In this document: positions 20,531 through 30,051 of the stretch, in pieces
Layout: every line of letters begins with the position of its first letter
Numbering within the stretch: the stretch's first letter is position 1
Assembly: GCF_000970345.1 (NCBI RefSeq)
Contig: NZ_LAQU01000003.1
Coordinates: 275,307-339,306 of the forward strand
DNA: 64,000 nt
Source of the DNA: Robbsia andropogonis
GTDB taxonomy: Bacteria > Pseudomonadota > Gammaproteobacteria > Burkholderiales > Burkholderiaceae
Reading direction: 5' to 3'
Translations under genes and position numbers: made by a program
The notes under the pieces: model-generated
Databases searched by the model: none
What the model saw: the letters and a program-made list of their open reading frames with translations, nothing else
Told to the model about the DNA's origin: nothing

Positions 20531-21194
20531 TTAAAACGTCTCCGGTTTCCGGTTCAAGCAAAGTCAGCGCCGAATGATTGAGCGTGAGGCTGTTAAGGTC
20601 CTAAGCAGCATCTAAGACCGTGCGAGAGTGTACCGTTACAAAAAAAGTTGCCACCAATATTTGTTCTGAAGAAAAACTCTATTTGAATTTCTCTCAGAAA
20701 TATGTCAGCACACTCCGTCGAGTGCGAGCGCCACTGCCGACCCGTCCACATGGCGAATCGCTCAGCTCCCGGATGTTATCTCATAAATGATGGCAAACCG
20801 ACGTTTTCAACTTTGATGAAGAAGCATTTCGGCAATACAGTCGCCTGTATACACATCTTCTTGCGTCACCGGGCGATAAACGCGGCCACCATTGGTCGAG
20901 GTAATCCCGCCCGAGCGGCAGGAATGTTGGATGCGCTTAAAGTAAATGCGCTGATATATTTCTAAAATATGCTTACGGGCCGCACCGGAAAACGGCACGT
21001 ACGCTTTGCGCGTGCATGGCGTGACGGACGACCATCCGCCAGATATCAGATACCAGGCTCTGATAGTAAGCGGTGTGGTGGCACGTCCGGTCGACAGCAC
21101 TTGCGTGCAGTAGCGGAGGATTTCTCGCCTGCGCGCCCCATTCGGCGATTTGCCGGGCCGCGAGCCGTCAGCGCGCCACGATCTCCCGCGCACA
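20531..21194. other. Intergenic region, upstream of binding-protein gene
   Basis: The part next to the gene (20531-20700) is AT-rich and should hold its promoter. Two overlapping frames on opposite strands (20702-20965 and 20807-21193) show no recognisable family and are treated as chance. Confidence 0.4.
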
Positions 21195-22304
21195 TCAGGT
21201 CAGACCGGCTTGAATGGCAAAGCGCAACAAGTCGATATCGGAAAGGAGGCCCAGCTTCAGCATGGCGGAACGCTTCTGGTTACTGACCGTCTTCGGGCTG
21301 CGGCCGACATAGGCGGCTACCTCCTTCAAAGAACGCCCGTTCGACAATAGTCGGACAATTTCCGTTTCGCGCGGTGACAGCCGCGCAAGCGACGGCCGGT
21401 TTTCCATCCAGACGCCCCGCTCGCCAAGCAACGCCGCATCGCCCCCCGCATCGGGAAAGTGGAGCAGCTCACCGTCCGTCTTCGCCGCGTCGCCGACGCC
21501 GTCATTTTCCGATGTGCCCGACCGAGTGGGTGCCCCAGCCTGCCCTGCAGCCCCCCGCGTCACCCACGTTGCCGACGTCCGCGGCGCCCGACGATCCTCG
21601 GTTGCCGGACCTGAACGTTCGGCCAGGCTGCACGCCGAGACGTCGCATCGCGTCCACTGACCGAGCGGCAACGTCTTGCCGGTGACACGATTGCTGATGC
21701 GCCGACCTTCCCGCCGAGCCTGCCCGGCTTGACCGCTTTCGGACCAAGCCACATTCCCGTTCGGCACGTTTTCCCGTGACGACAGGGCCATTGCGGCATA
21801 CGTGGCGGCTAGCCTGCCCGGCACACGAGACGCAACCGGTTGGGCCGACATCGGCCCGGTCTCCAAGGTCGACCCAGATGCAACGGTGAGCATCGAGGAA
21901 GGCGCTACACACATGGCGCCGCTGGCGAGTACCAGAATCGCCTTCGTCAACACGTCGAGCGGGTCCCGCTTGCACAGGATCGCATCGACCCCCAACGCCA
22001 GCGCGGACTCCCGCAATCCCGCGCGATTGAGACTGGTATACAGAATTGTCCGAACGGACGGATGACTTACCCGAATTTGTCGCAGCAGGTACAATCCGTC
22101 CGGACTACCGCAATCCTCATCAGATATTAAGTAATCCATAACAAGTACATCGCAATGAATTGCACCTAATGCAGAAAACAATTCCTCGGGCGATCTCACA
22201 CCTCCGACGAAGGTCATTGACTCAGAGCGACCGATGATGGCGCGTAATCCTTCTATCATTATCGGCTCATCATCGACCACCATTACCCGGATAGCGTCAG
22301 GCAT
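21195..22304 (-). CDS. RcsB-like response regulator with long linker
   Basis: The receiver domain (residues 1-125) has the acidic pocket (VMVVDDEP), phosphoacceptor Asp in VLVMDYLISDED, the Thr/Ser switch (ILYTSLN) and Lys (ILCKRDP). The C-terminal LuxR/FixJ helix-turn-helix (SPRETEIVRLLSNGRS, then GRSPKTVSNQKRSAMLKLGL) matches the RcsB C-terminus closely in style, including the SxKTxSxQKxSAMxKLG core. Between them lie about 150 residues of Ser/Gly/Arg-rich sequence, making it 369 residues against about 216 for RcsB. It is divergent from the hybrid kinase, its likely phosphodonor. Confidence 0.88.
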   Translation of the reverse strand: MPDAIRVMVVDDEPIMIEGLRAIIGRSESMTFVGGVRSPEELFSALGAIHCDVLVMDYLISDEDCGSPDGLYLLRQIRVSHPSVRTILYTSLNRAGLRESALALGVDAILCKRDPLDVLTKAILVLASGAMCVAPSSMLTVASGSTLETGPMSAQPVASRVPGRLAATYAAMALSSRENVPNGNVAWSESGQAGQARREGRRISNRVTGKTLPLGQWTRCDVSACSLAERSGPATEDRRAPRTSATWVTRGAAGQAGAPTRSGTSENDGVGDAAKTDGELLHFPDAGGDAALLGERGVWMENRPSLARLSPRETEIVRLLSNGRSLKEVAAYVGRSPKTVSNQKRSAMLKLGLLSDIDLLRFAIQAGLT

Positions 22305-22442
22305 GTCATGTCTCCTTCAGCATTCACTTATATAAGTCATCTTACTACGGGTCACTAAGCGAATGCACCCTATCCAATCGGACAAATGGTGTGCTGTCCA
22401 GCCGCCATGCGACGCCCCTCCTTCTATCCAAAGGTTCGCACC

Positions 22443-24542
22443 ATGCCGTCATCGCCGATCCGCGCTCCCTTGAGGCCTACCCTTACGCAAGGCAATGTCC
22501 GGCACGCCCAGCGCGGCCCTTGCCAATCCGCTTCCTTACCTGCGCCGACGCCGGACGGCTACGGCCTCAACCACGGCGTGCCCGTGGACGACCTGCCGGC
22601 CTGGCATGCAACGGACACTCTGCCGCTGACGGCCGTCATCGCCCACGAGTTGCGCATGCCGATGCAAGGCTTGCTCGGCACATTGGAACTACTTAGCGAG
22701 ACACCGCTTAACGCCCGTCAGCAAGCGCTTTTGCGCATCGGAACCGGTGCGGCGGTCGCGCTGGAACGCATTGCCAATGACGTACTTGACTTCACTAAAC
22801 TTCGGACGGCGCAGCCTTCCATCGCAGCGGAACCGGTTGATCTGCGTCAAATGATAGAAGACGTGGCTGCATTGCTCGATGCGAAGGTCCCGCATCCCGG
22901 CGTCGTGGTGAAGACGCATGTCGACAATACAGTGGCCCCGTGGGTCTCAACGGACCCCATACGACTCAGGCAGCTTCTGCTCAACCTCGTCACCAATGCG
23001 TTGAAATTCACTGATGCCGGGCACGTTCTGATTCACGTCTCCCGTTCCACCTCGGGCTTGATGCCACCGCTCTCAAAGCAAGACGGATCAGCCGGTTTCG
23101 ACACCAACACGCCGTACGTTTCGCCATGCGACGCAACATCCGCGTCGGATTCTGAATCAGTACTGGGACACACTTCCGGAATGCCGCGCGAGTCTGGCAC
23201 ACCATCGGCATACGCGACCGCGCCGCAAGCGATCACAATCGACGTAATTGATACGGGCATCGGCATTCCAGCGCAAGCCCTGGCGACCATATGCCGTCCG
23301 TTTGCACAGGTAGACGAACATCTCGCGCGAAACCCGGACGGCAGCGGCCTCGGCCTGGCGATTGCCAAACTGCTGGCCTCACGTCTGGGAGGGTCGCTAA
23401 CGTTGACGAGCGAGGTGGGGGTGGGCACAACCGCACGCCTCGCCGCCTGCTGGCCGATTGCCAACGCCCCGAACAGCAGGGAGAGCAGCCAGCCCACCAC
23501 GAAAAACGCCGCGTCGTCGACGCCACCCGCCGATGGCACCTGCCAGAGCGCAACGACTGCCGCCGCGCCGGCACCCGAAAGGGAACCGATGCACCAGCGG
23601 CGGCGCGCGAAAACGCCACCCAGCGTGCGGAACGTCAATGGTGCGTTGCATGGCGAGCGGTCGTCCGCACTGCAATCCTATCGCGCTCAGATATTGGTCG
23701 TCGATGATCATCCCACCACGCGCCTCGTTCTCGATGCGCAGCTCGGTGCGCTGGGTCATGGTGTCGCGACGGCGGAAAACGCCGATGCAGCGGTGGCATT
23801 ACTACGGCAACGTCGCTTCGACCTGATGCTCACCGACTGCAAGATGCCAGGGCGTGACGGCCTGTCGTTAGCCGCCGCCTGGCGCCAGGTCGAAGTCTCG
23901 GGCGCATTGCCGATGCGCGTGATCGGCCTGACAGCCAATCCGCTTCCGGGCCAGGCAATGCAGCAATACGCGGCAGGATTCGACGAGTGTCTCGTCAAGC
24001 CGGTGACCTCCGAGGTGTTAAGCCGTTTGTGCGTCCGCGATTGGCATCCGCGGCACCCGTCGCTGGCCTCTCACCGCGCGCACGTGATCACGGACCAGGC
24101 ATCGATATTCCAAGACGCGCGTGCGCGGCGACCCGATCACGCGCAACAAGCACCTCTCGATTTACAAAAGCTGCGCAACATATTCGGCAACGCCGTGACG
24201 TTGGATCGGGTATTGACGTCGTTCATTGCCGCCACGCTCGAAGACCTGCGCCTGATTGATACGGCGTTTATCCAGCAGCAGCCGGCACGGGCAAGTCAGC
24301 GCCCACTGCATCGGCTCACGGGTGGATTGCAGGTGCTGGGTTGCAGCCCATTGGCCAATCACGGAGCGGCATTGGAACACGCGATGACGACGGCATCGCG
24401 ACGACGAGGACGCAGGCGTGTCACACCGTCGGAGATCGCAAAGGACACACTGCAAGAACGGCGGTTGTCCGATCGCCTTCGCGCTTTCAGTATCGACGTG
24501 GTGTTATGTCTAGACTGGGTCGCGCGACAGCGCTTACGCTGA
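22443..24542 (+). CDS. Hybrid sensor histidine kinase with receiver and Hpt domains, no visible sensor
   Basis: In order: a short Pro-rich N-terminus, HisKA with catalytic His in TAVIAHELRMPMQGL (about residue 68), an HATPase domain with N-box (LLLNLVTNALKFT), G1 (DTGIGIP) and G2 (GSGLGLAIAK) boxes but interrupted by a roughly 60-residue Ser/Pro-rich insert, a receiver (ILVVDDHPTT; Asp in LMLTDCKMPGRDG) and a C-terminal Hpt (PLHRLTGGLQVLG). The layout is that of the RcsC/EvgS/BvgS cytoplasmic half. No membrane helix or sensory domain precedes it, so it is soluble or depends on a partner. I chose the ATG at 22443, preceded by AAAGG; the frame is open from 22386. Confidence 0.88.
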   Translation: MPSSPIRAPLRPTLTQGNVRHAQRGPCQSASLPAPTPDGYGLNHGVPVDDLPAWHATDTLPLTAVIAHELRMPMQGLLGTLELLSETPLNARQQALLRIGTGAAVALERIANDVLDFTKLRTAQPSIAAEPVDLRQMIEDVAALLDAKVPHPGVVVKTHVDNTVAPWVSTDPIRLRQLLLNLVTNALKFTDAGHVLIHVSRSTSGLMPPLSKQDGSAGFDTNTPYVSPCDATSASDSESVLGHTSGMPRESGTPSAYATAPQAITIDVIDTGIGIPAQALATICRPFAQVDEHLARNPDGSGLGLAIAKLLASRLGGSLTLTSEVGVGTTARLAACWPIANAPNSRESSQPTTKNAASSTPPADGTCQSATTAAAPAPEREPMHQRRRAKTPPSVRNVNGALHGERSSALQSYRAQILVVDDHPTTRLVLDAQLGALGHGVATAENADAAVALLRQRRFDLMLTDCKMPGRDGLSLAAAWRQVEVSGALPMRVIGLTANPLPGQAMQQYAAGFDECLVKPVTSEVLSRLCVRDWHPRHPSLASHRAHVITDQASIFQDARARRPDHAQQAPLDLQKLRNIFGNAVTLDRVLTSFIAATLEDLRLIDTAFIQQQPARASQRPLHRLTGGLQVLGCSPLANHGAALEHAMTTASRRRGRRRVTPSEIAKDTLQERRLSDRLRAFSIDVVLCLDWVARQRLR

Positions 24543-24650
24543 CGCGTACGATGACGATCGCGATGGGATGGCGCCGATGCATCTCACGCATCAAGGGCGT
24601 CAGACGTCGGCGCAATCGCCAATCGCCAATCGACATGACCGGCTAGTCCA

Positions 24651-25280
24651 TCAACCTAAGCCGTGGAGTTGGGCCATCTGCGCCACATCAATCGCGCTCT
24701 CGCAGCACAGCTTGCGCAGCAGGTTCATCTTATGGACCGCTACGGTCTTCTGGCTGATCGACAGTTGTTGGGCAATCATTCGATTGCTGTTGCCCTTGGC
24801 AATCAGCATCGCCACCGACAGTTCACGGTTCGATAAGAGATCGAACGGATTGTCGCCATTTCCCGCGCCACCGCAAGGCTTTACGTGAAAGCCTTGCGCC
24901 ACCAGGCCAATGGCGGCACCCACTTTTTCCATTGCCTCGAATTTATTCAAAAAACCCGCGATATGCATGGCGTTCAAGCGACAGGCGAACATTTCATAGC
25001 GCTTGGCCGTGTAGACGAAAATCTTCACCTCCGGATGCAATTGTTGAACGATTCGAATGAAGTCGACACCCGCCATATCCGGCAGATCCAGGTCGACAAT
25101 GACAAGCTGAAACTTTTCCTCTTCAGACGTGTGGCGCACATCGGCCAATGCGGCACGTCCCTGCCGTGCCGTCATCACATGTTTGAGCTTTCCCGTCACG
25201 CCGGCCTTTCTGCATGCGACCTCGATCGCGGCGAATACACAAGGGTGGTCATCGACAACCAGCACATTGCATGGCGCCAT
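24651..25280 (-). CDS. LuxR-family response regulator (BvgA/EvgA-like)
   Basis: A 209-residue NarL/FixJ-type regulator: receiver with VLVVDDHP, phosphoacceptor in LVIVDLDLPDMAG, switch residue in FVYTAKR and the Lys in FLNKFE; then a helix-turn-helix (LSNRELSVAMLIAKGNSNRM, ISQKTVAVHKMNLLRKL). The ATG at 25280 has GAGGG at good spacing; the frame is open to 25391 without a better site. It is convergent with the hybrid kinase and is a second possible output of the same phosphorelay. Confidence 0.9.
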   Translation of the reverse strand: MAPCNVLVVDDHPCVFAAIEVACRKAGVTGKLKHVMTARQGRAALADVRHTSEEEKFQLVIVDLDLPDMAGVDFIRIVQQLHPEVKIFVYTAKRYEMFACRLNAMHIAGFLNKFEAMEKVGAAIGLVAQGFHVKPCGGAGNGDNPFDLLSNRELSVAMLIAKGNSNRMIAQQLSISQKTVAVHKMNLLRKLCCESAIDVAQMAQLHGLG

Positions 25281-25766
25281 CGTTCCCTCGACGCTCTCGG
25301 AAGGACTGCCCGTCATAATCTGTTTAGGTTGATCCACGCCTATCCCTTCGTTGTACCAATGAAGCATTGCTTGTTTGATGACACATTGCAACGCGTTGCG
25401 ACATCACGCAACGTTTTTCATTCCCCGACGGCATTGTGCCTGCTTCCTGCGACGTGTCCCACCGTCGTTTCTTTATCTTCGGCCGGCCAACTCCGCGCTG
25501 CCGCAGGGATAAATACTTATCCAGAGTAAATACTCACTGTAAGGTTGAACTTTAGGACAAAGCGCCGCACTCCCCGCCGAAATAGGAATCGTCCGAAGTC
25601 GTGCCAGATCGCATCCTCGCCGCCCCTTGGCAGGACCTGGCCTACACGTCTCAGCGCACCATGGCACAATGCATTGGTCACTTCCCGGTCCGGCGCCCAC
25701 CGTTCGGATGTTGCAATGCAGCGGCGCACTGCACGGCATGCTGTTCCCCTCGCCTATTGGCCTACC
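25281..25766. promoter_or_regulatory. Divergent regulatory region with a TAAATACT direct repeat
   Basis: No gene is supported. Two near-identical ten-mers, TAAATACTTA at 25510-25519 and TAAATACTCA at 25527-25536, are 17 bp apart start to start. They lie between a response-regulator gene and a secreted-protein gene and could be regulator binding sites; direct evidence is absent. Confidence 0.35.
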
Positions 25767-26450
25767 ATGCACGCTTTACGTCCAACCACGCCGCACGGCG
25801 CCTCCCGCACCGCGCTCTTTCTCTTCGCCATGTCGTTGACATGGTCCGCATGGGCACAAGATCGGGATGCGCCGGTCCGCCGATACTCGCCGCCGGCGCG
25901 GGTTGCCTGGACGCTCACCGTACTCACCGACGGCAAGGTGGCGGACACGTTCTCAGGCAACACCGCCGTCGGTCAATCGGCAACGGTGACGCGTCAGTGG
26001 AACGTCAGCCATCCGGTAGGCTGTGAAGGCGCGCAAACTCGTCCGGTCGCCTTCGCACGAACAATCACGCTTTCGCCGCTCGGTGTGGATAGTCATCAGG
26101 TCATCGGCTTCTCGGTCGATACACAGGACACGATCGATGACAACACGCCTTTAACAGTCCGCTCCGATGGCTGTATATTGCCGCCGACACCACGGACCAT
26201 CACGGCGCATCATCCAGAATGGGATATTGCGTCAGGCCAGTCTGATACGTGGACCATCGTGCCGAAACATCCCACGCTGGCCTACCAACTGGCCGCCCAC
26301 GTCGCGGCATCGGCATCGGCATCGGCATCGGCATCGGCATCGGCATCGGCATCGGCATCGGCATCGGCATCGGCATCGGCATCGGCATCGGCATCGGCAT
26401 CGGCAGCAGTATCGTCCTCCAGCGCGGCGTCCGGCCCGGTGCCGCGATAG
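25767..26450 (+). CDS. Secreted protein of unknown function with an (Ser-Ala)n tail
   Basis: From the ATG at 25767 the product is 227 residues with a clear signal peptide ending WSAWAQ. The frame runs upstream to 25545 but those residues precede the signal and look non-coding. The mature domain (RVAWTLTVLTDGKVADTFSG) is beta-rich with two cysteines (HPVGCEGA, RSDGCILPP) that may pair. It ends in about 32 residues of alternating Ser-Ala encoded by a hexanucleotide repeat. The core resembles periplasmic proteins of type II/TonB accessory or pilus loci only in general style, and I do not recognise the family. Confidence 0.7.
   Translation: MHALRPTTPHGASRTALFLFAMSLTWSAWAQDRDAPVRRYSPPARVAWTLTVLTDGKVADTFSGNTAVGQSATVTRQWNVSHPVGCEGAQTRPVAFARTITLSPLGVDSHQVIGFSVDTQDTIDDNTPLTVRSDGCILPPTPRTITAHHPEWDIASGQSDTWTIVPKHPTLAYQLAAHVAASASASASASASASASASASASASASASASASAAVSSSSAASGPVPR
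26306..26401 (+). repeat. (GGCATC)16 hexanucleotide tandem repeat
   Basis: Sixteen perfect tandem copies of GGCATC inside the C-terminal coding part of the secreted protein, encoding alternating Ala and Ser. Because the unit is six bases, gain or loss of copies keeps the frame and changes only the length of the Ser-Ala tail. Confidence 0.97.
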
Positions 26451-26482
26451 CGAAAATCGCGCGCTGCGAGTAAGCTATTTCC

Positions 26483-27280
26483 ATGAGAAATCCGCAAGCA
26501 CTGGCACATGATGACTTCACCGCGGTGAGTTGGAACCTGCACAAGGGTCGCTCACCGCTTGGGCTGCAGGTCTGGAAACCGATGCGTGACTGGCTCGCCC
26601 GGAGTGGCGCGGATGCCTGCTTCCTTCAGGAAGCCATGGCAAAGCGCTTGCCCGCCGCGCTCGCACCCGCCGGATTTGGCGAACCCACTGAAGATCCGCC
26701 CGAGGCGTTATGGCATTGTCAGGCCACGGAGATTGCCGCATCGTTGCAGATGCAGGTGACGCTTGGTCCGAATGTTTTCAAACCATCGTGGCGACACGGG
26801 AATGCGATCTTATCGCCGCATCCACTGGATTTGAGTGGTCGCTGGGATATTTCCGCGCACCGCTTCGAGCGGCGCGGGCTGCTTGCCGCGCGCATGACCT
26901 ACCAGGGCCAGATCATCACCTTGCTGTGTGCCCACCTGGCATTGACTCGCGCGGCGCGACTGCGTCAGATGCGGTGGATTGCCGCCTGGATTGCCACGGG
27001 CGCACCGCGTGGTCCGCTGATCCTCGCCGGCGACTTCAATGATTGGAAAAACGACTCGCCGGCCATTTTCGCGGAGGCGGGTTTGATCGAGGTCGCCGGT
27101 ACGCTGGGCGTCAGTGGACGGACATTTCCGGCGTTTTCCCCAGCGCTGGCGCTCGACAAGATGTTCGTCCGCGGGTTGACGCCGGTCAGTTGGGTGGTCC
27201 CCGACCAGAAGGCGGCGTGGCTGTCGGATCACCTGCCCTACGTCGCGCGTCTTAGACTGGATCCGCCTTCTGCTGCGTAA
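26483..27280 (+). CDS. Endonuclease/exonuclease/phosphatase-family hydrolase
   Basis: A 265-residue EEP-fold protein without a signal peptide. The metal and catalytic residues of the family are visible: Asn/His in SWNLHKGRSPLG, Glu in CFLQEAM, the GDFNDWKND motif, and the terminal SDHLPYVARL with the Asp-His pair. Substrate (DNA, phosphoinositide-like or other phosphodiester) cannot be predicted. It starts 32 bp after the preceding gene and may be co-transcribed. Confidence 0.9.
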   Translation: MRNPQALAHDDFTAVSWNLHKGRSPLGLQVWKPMRDWLARSGADACFLQEAMAKRLPAALAPAGFGEPTEDPPEALWHCQATEIAASLQMQVTLGPNVFKPSWRHGNAILSPHPLDLSGRWDISAHRFERRGLLAARMTYQGQIITLLCAHLALTRAARLRQMRWIAAWIATGAPRGPLILAGDFNDWKNDSPAIFAEAGLIEVAGTLGVSGRTFPAFSPALALDKMFVRGLTPVSWVVPDQKAAWLSDHLPYVARLRLDPPSAA

Positions 27281-27480
27281 AAGCCGCATATCGGGCGCCG
27301 CATCGCGGTTATTAGCTTATTTCCATGCAATCTCTGCCTCGCAAGCAGGTCATTTCTGCTCCACCTGGGCGCATCAGGTAAAATACCGAGCTATTTTTGT
27401 GGGACCGGGACAGGCCGGGTCGGCCCGCTCGCCCTTATTGCGCCGTCGTGCCTCTGGGTGGCGCCCTTTACGGACAAGAA

Positions 27481-28251
27481 ATGAGTAATCTGAACCAGGA
27501 AACCGTCCTGAGCGTACATCATTGGACGGACACGCTCTTCAGTTTCAAATGCACCCGTGACCCGTCCTTCCGCTTTCTGAACGGCCAGTTCACGATGGTC
27601 GGGCTACCGGTCGAGGGCAAGCCCTTGCTCCGCGCATACAGCCTGGCAAGCGCAAATTACGAGGAGTCGCTCGAATTCTTGTCGATCAAGGTGCAAGATG
27701 GCCCCTTGACCTCGCGGCTGCAACACTTGCAAGCAGGCGACACGGTGATGATCGGCCGCAAGCCGACCGGCACGCTGATCGTCGATAACTTGCTGCCGGG
27801 CAAGACGCTGTGGCTGCTGTCCACCGGCACCGGGCTGGCCCCTTTCATGAGCGTGATCAAGGACCCTGACGTCTATGAACGCTATGACCGCATTGTGCTG
27901 ACCCACACTTGCCGTTTCGAGCGCGAGTTGGCCTATCAGCAATACATTACCGAAACGCTGCCGTCCGATGAGCATTTCGGGGAGTTGATCCGCGACAAAT
28001 TGACGTACTACCCCACCGTGACGCGTGAGACATTCCGCACGCAGGGCCGCATTACGGATCTGATCTCTTCGGGGAAGCTGTTCACGGACCTCGATCTGCC
28101 GCCGTTCTCGGTGGAAAACGACCGCCTTATGCTGTGCGGCAGCCCGCATATGCTGAAAGACACGCGCGCATTGCTGGATGCCGCAGGCTTGAAGGAAGGC
28201 AATCACTCCACACCTGGTCACTACGTGATCGAACGTGCGTTTGTTGATTGA
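27481..28251 (+). CDS. fpr: Ferredoxin--NADP+ reductase
   Basis: A 256-residue FAD enzyme of the bacterial FNR class. FAD binding is shown by LRAYSLASANYEESLEF, NADP binding by LLSTGTGLAPFMSVI and LMLCGSPHMLKD, with the C-terminus GHYVIERAFVD typical of subclass I bacterial FNRs. It passes electrons between NADPH and ferredoxin or flavodoxin, often in oxidative-stress defence. The ATG at 27481 fits the family N-terminus; the frame is open from 27397 but unsupported there. Confidence 0.96.
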   Translation: MSNLNQETVLSVHHWTDTLFSFKCTRDPSFRFLNGQFTMVGLPVEGKPLLRAYSLASANYEESLEFLSIKVQDGPLTSRLQHLQAGDTVMIGRKPTGTLIVDNLLPGKTLWLLSTGTGLAPFMSVIKDPDVYERYDRIVLTHTCRFERELAYQQYITETLPSDEHFGELIRDKLTYYPTVTRETFRTQGRITDLISSGKLFTDLDLPPFSVENDRLMLCGSPHMLKDTRALLDAAGLKEGNHSTPGHYVIERAFVD

Positions 28252-28725
28252 CGTCGCAACGCTGGCACGGGCCGTGCTGTGAGGATTGACGGGCTATCGC
28301 GTACTTTTCCGCACGCAGGGGAAACGTGAAGTCCGACGTGTCGGGTAAACGCCACGCCCGGCTTTGTAACAGTGCCGCCATCAAGTTGATCGAATGGCGT
28401 CATCATCAAGGCCGAGCCACCGTACTTTGATGGCTGTCGCACCCTGCTATATCGACGCAAGTCATTGACTTTGAAATGTTTCGCCCTGTAACAAGGCGAA
28501 ATTGTTTGCAAAGTCGATCGCAGTTTCGGGACATGTGTCGATAATGGGAAACAAGGGACGAACGCGCAGGCACCACCCGTAGTGAAGCGCCACCGTCAAT
28601 CGGGATCATGCCGCGTCGTTCGCCATCTCGGCGAACGGTGGCGGATTTCAAGACGCCAGACGTTTTTGCGGCGGACCGCTTTGAAGCGGCAAGCACGCGA
28701 AACGCACAGACCAGGAGTTATCCAG
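28252..28725. other. Intergenic region
   Basis: No gene seen. A small GC palindrome (GCACGGGCCGTGC, around 28267) follows the fpr stop without a T-run. The end holds the AGGAG ribosome binding site of the next gene. Confidence 0.5.
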
Positions 28726-29796
28726 ATGCGCATCGCTCAAATTGCACCGCTCTATGAAGCCGTTCCGCCGAAGTTTTACGGCGGCACCGAACGTGTCGTG
28801 TCCTACCTGACCGAGGCCTTGGTCCAGCAGGGACACGACGTCACCCTGTTCGCGAGCGGGGACTCGCAGACCAGCGCCAAGCACGAGGCGGTCTGGCCAA
28901 AGGCCTTGCGCCTTGATCCGGCGATCCGCGATTCGAATGCGCCGCATGCATTGCTGCTCGAGACAGTACGCCGCCGTGCGCACGAATTCGACGTGTTGCA
29001 TTTCCACCTGGACTACGCACCGTTCGCGCTGTTCTCCCAAATGAATGTGCCGTTCGTCACGACGCTGCACGGCCGCCTCGACCTCGTCGAGTTGCAACCG
29101 GTATTCGATGCATTCCCCAAGGCGCCGGTCGTTTCCATTTCAGATTCGCAGCGTGCGCCGTTGCGCGCGAATTGGATGAATACCGTTTATCACGGTCTGC
29201 CCAGCGATCTGTTGACGCCGCGTCAGGACGTCGCGCCGGGCTACCTGGCATTCCTGGGCCGGATTTGCCCGGAAAAGCGTCCGGACACAGCGATCAAGAT
29301 TGCCGCGCAGACGGGCATGAAGTTGAAGATAGCGGCAAAGGTCGACAAGGTTGACCAGGAATATTTCGAACGCGAGATCGAACCGTTGCTGTCGACAGCC
29401 GATGTCGAATTCATCGGTGAAATCAACGAAGCGCAAAAGCCGGCTTTCCTATCCGGCGCCAAGGCTTTGCTGCTGCCGATCGATTGGCCGGAACCGTTCG
29501 GCTTGGTCATGATCGAGGCAATGGCATGCGGTACGCCGGTGATCGCGTTCAATCGTGGCTCGGTGCCGGAAGTCATCGATCATGGCGTAACCGGGTTCAT
29601 CGTGGAGGATATCTACGGTGCGGTTGCAGCGGTGGATCGTCTGAAGGAACTGCCGCGACGTGCGATCCGTGAGCGTTTCGAAGAACGTTTCACCGCTGAC
29701 ACCATGGCGAGCAACTACGTCGAGGTCTATGAACGCCTGATCAAGGCGCAGTCGATCCCGGCGCTGGAACAAGTCATCAAGGGTCAAGCCGCTTAA
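28726..29796 (+). CDS. Glycosyltransferase family 4, stand-alone
   Basis: The product from the ATG at 28726 (AGGAG 10 bp upstream) is 356 residues. The N-domain has the PPKFYGGTERVVSYLTE glycine-rich entry, the C-domain GRICPEKRPDTAIKIA and DWPEPFGLVMIEAMACGTPV with the E-x7-E motif, then FIVEDIYGAVAAVDRL. This is the common stand-alone bacterial GT4 related to sucrose-phosphate-synthase-like and glycogen-synthase-like enzymes. It is not linked to other polysaccharide genes here; its acceptor is unknown. Confidence 0.92.
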   Translation: MRIAQIAPLYEAVPPKFYGGTERVVSYLTEALVQQGHDVTLFASGDSQTSAKHEAVWPKALRLDPAIRDSNAPHALLLETVRRRAHEFDVLHFHLDYAPFALFSQMNVPFVTTLHGRLDLVELQPVFDAFPKAPVVSISDSQRAPLRANWMNTVYHGLPSDLLTPRQDVAPGYLAFLGRICPEKRPDTAIKIAAQTGMKLKIAAKVDKVDQEYFEREIEPLLSTADVEFIGEINEAQKPAFLSGAKALLLPIDWPEPFGLVMIEAMACGTPVIAFNRGSVPEVIDHGVTGFIVEDIYGAVAAVDRLKELPRRAIRERFEERFTADTMASNYVEVYERLIKAQSIPALEQVIKGQAA

Positions 29797-29804
29797 GCAG
29801 GACA

Positions 29805-29854
29805 ACACGTCATGCTGCCTGCCGCGTGATGGCGCGCGACAGGCAGCAACGTGT
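29805..29854 (+). terminator. Long imperfect hairpin after the GT4 gene
   Basis: ACACGT (29805-29810) and TGCTGCCTG (29813-29821) pair with CAGGCAGCA (29840-29848) and ACGTGT (29849-29854), with a CCGCG/CGCG inner pairing. It sits about 10 bp after the stop codon. No T-run follows, so it may be a Rho-assisted stop or an mRNA-stabilising hairpin. Confidence 0.5.
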
Positions 29855-30051
29855 CGGGGTCGTAAAGAAGCCAGCATCGTGTTCGAACCGCGCACCAAAG
29901 GTGGATAGGACGATGTCCAACGCCAGGGGTGCGGTTTCAATAAGATGTTGGCTTTTTTATTGCCCTCCGTCATGCGCACGTTGTGTGGTCGCAGGCGGCG
30001 ACGCTGGCCTGTAAGCGTGCAAGCCGAGTCGCTGTCCGCCTTACGTCACGC

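Noticed and set aside
20702..21193. Two overlapping frames on opposite strands
   Set aside because: Low-complexity, no family features and no ribosome binding sites; treated as chance.
26200..26544. Long frames on both strands encoding Pro-Met, Ala-Asp, His-Arg and Gly-Ile repeats
   Set aside because: They are all shadows of the GGCATC hexamer read in other frames; only the Ser-Ala frame has a signal peptide and coherent upstream sequence.
28262..28285. GC palindrome after fpr
   Set aside because: Short stem, minimal loop and no T-run.
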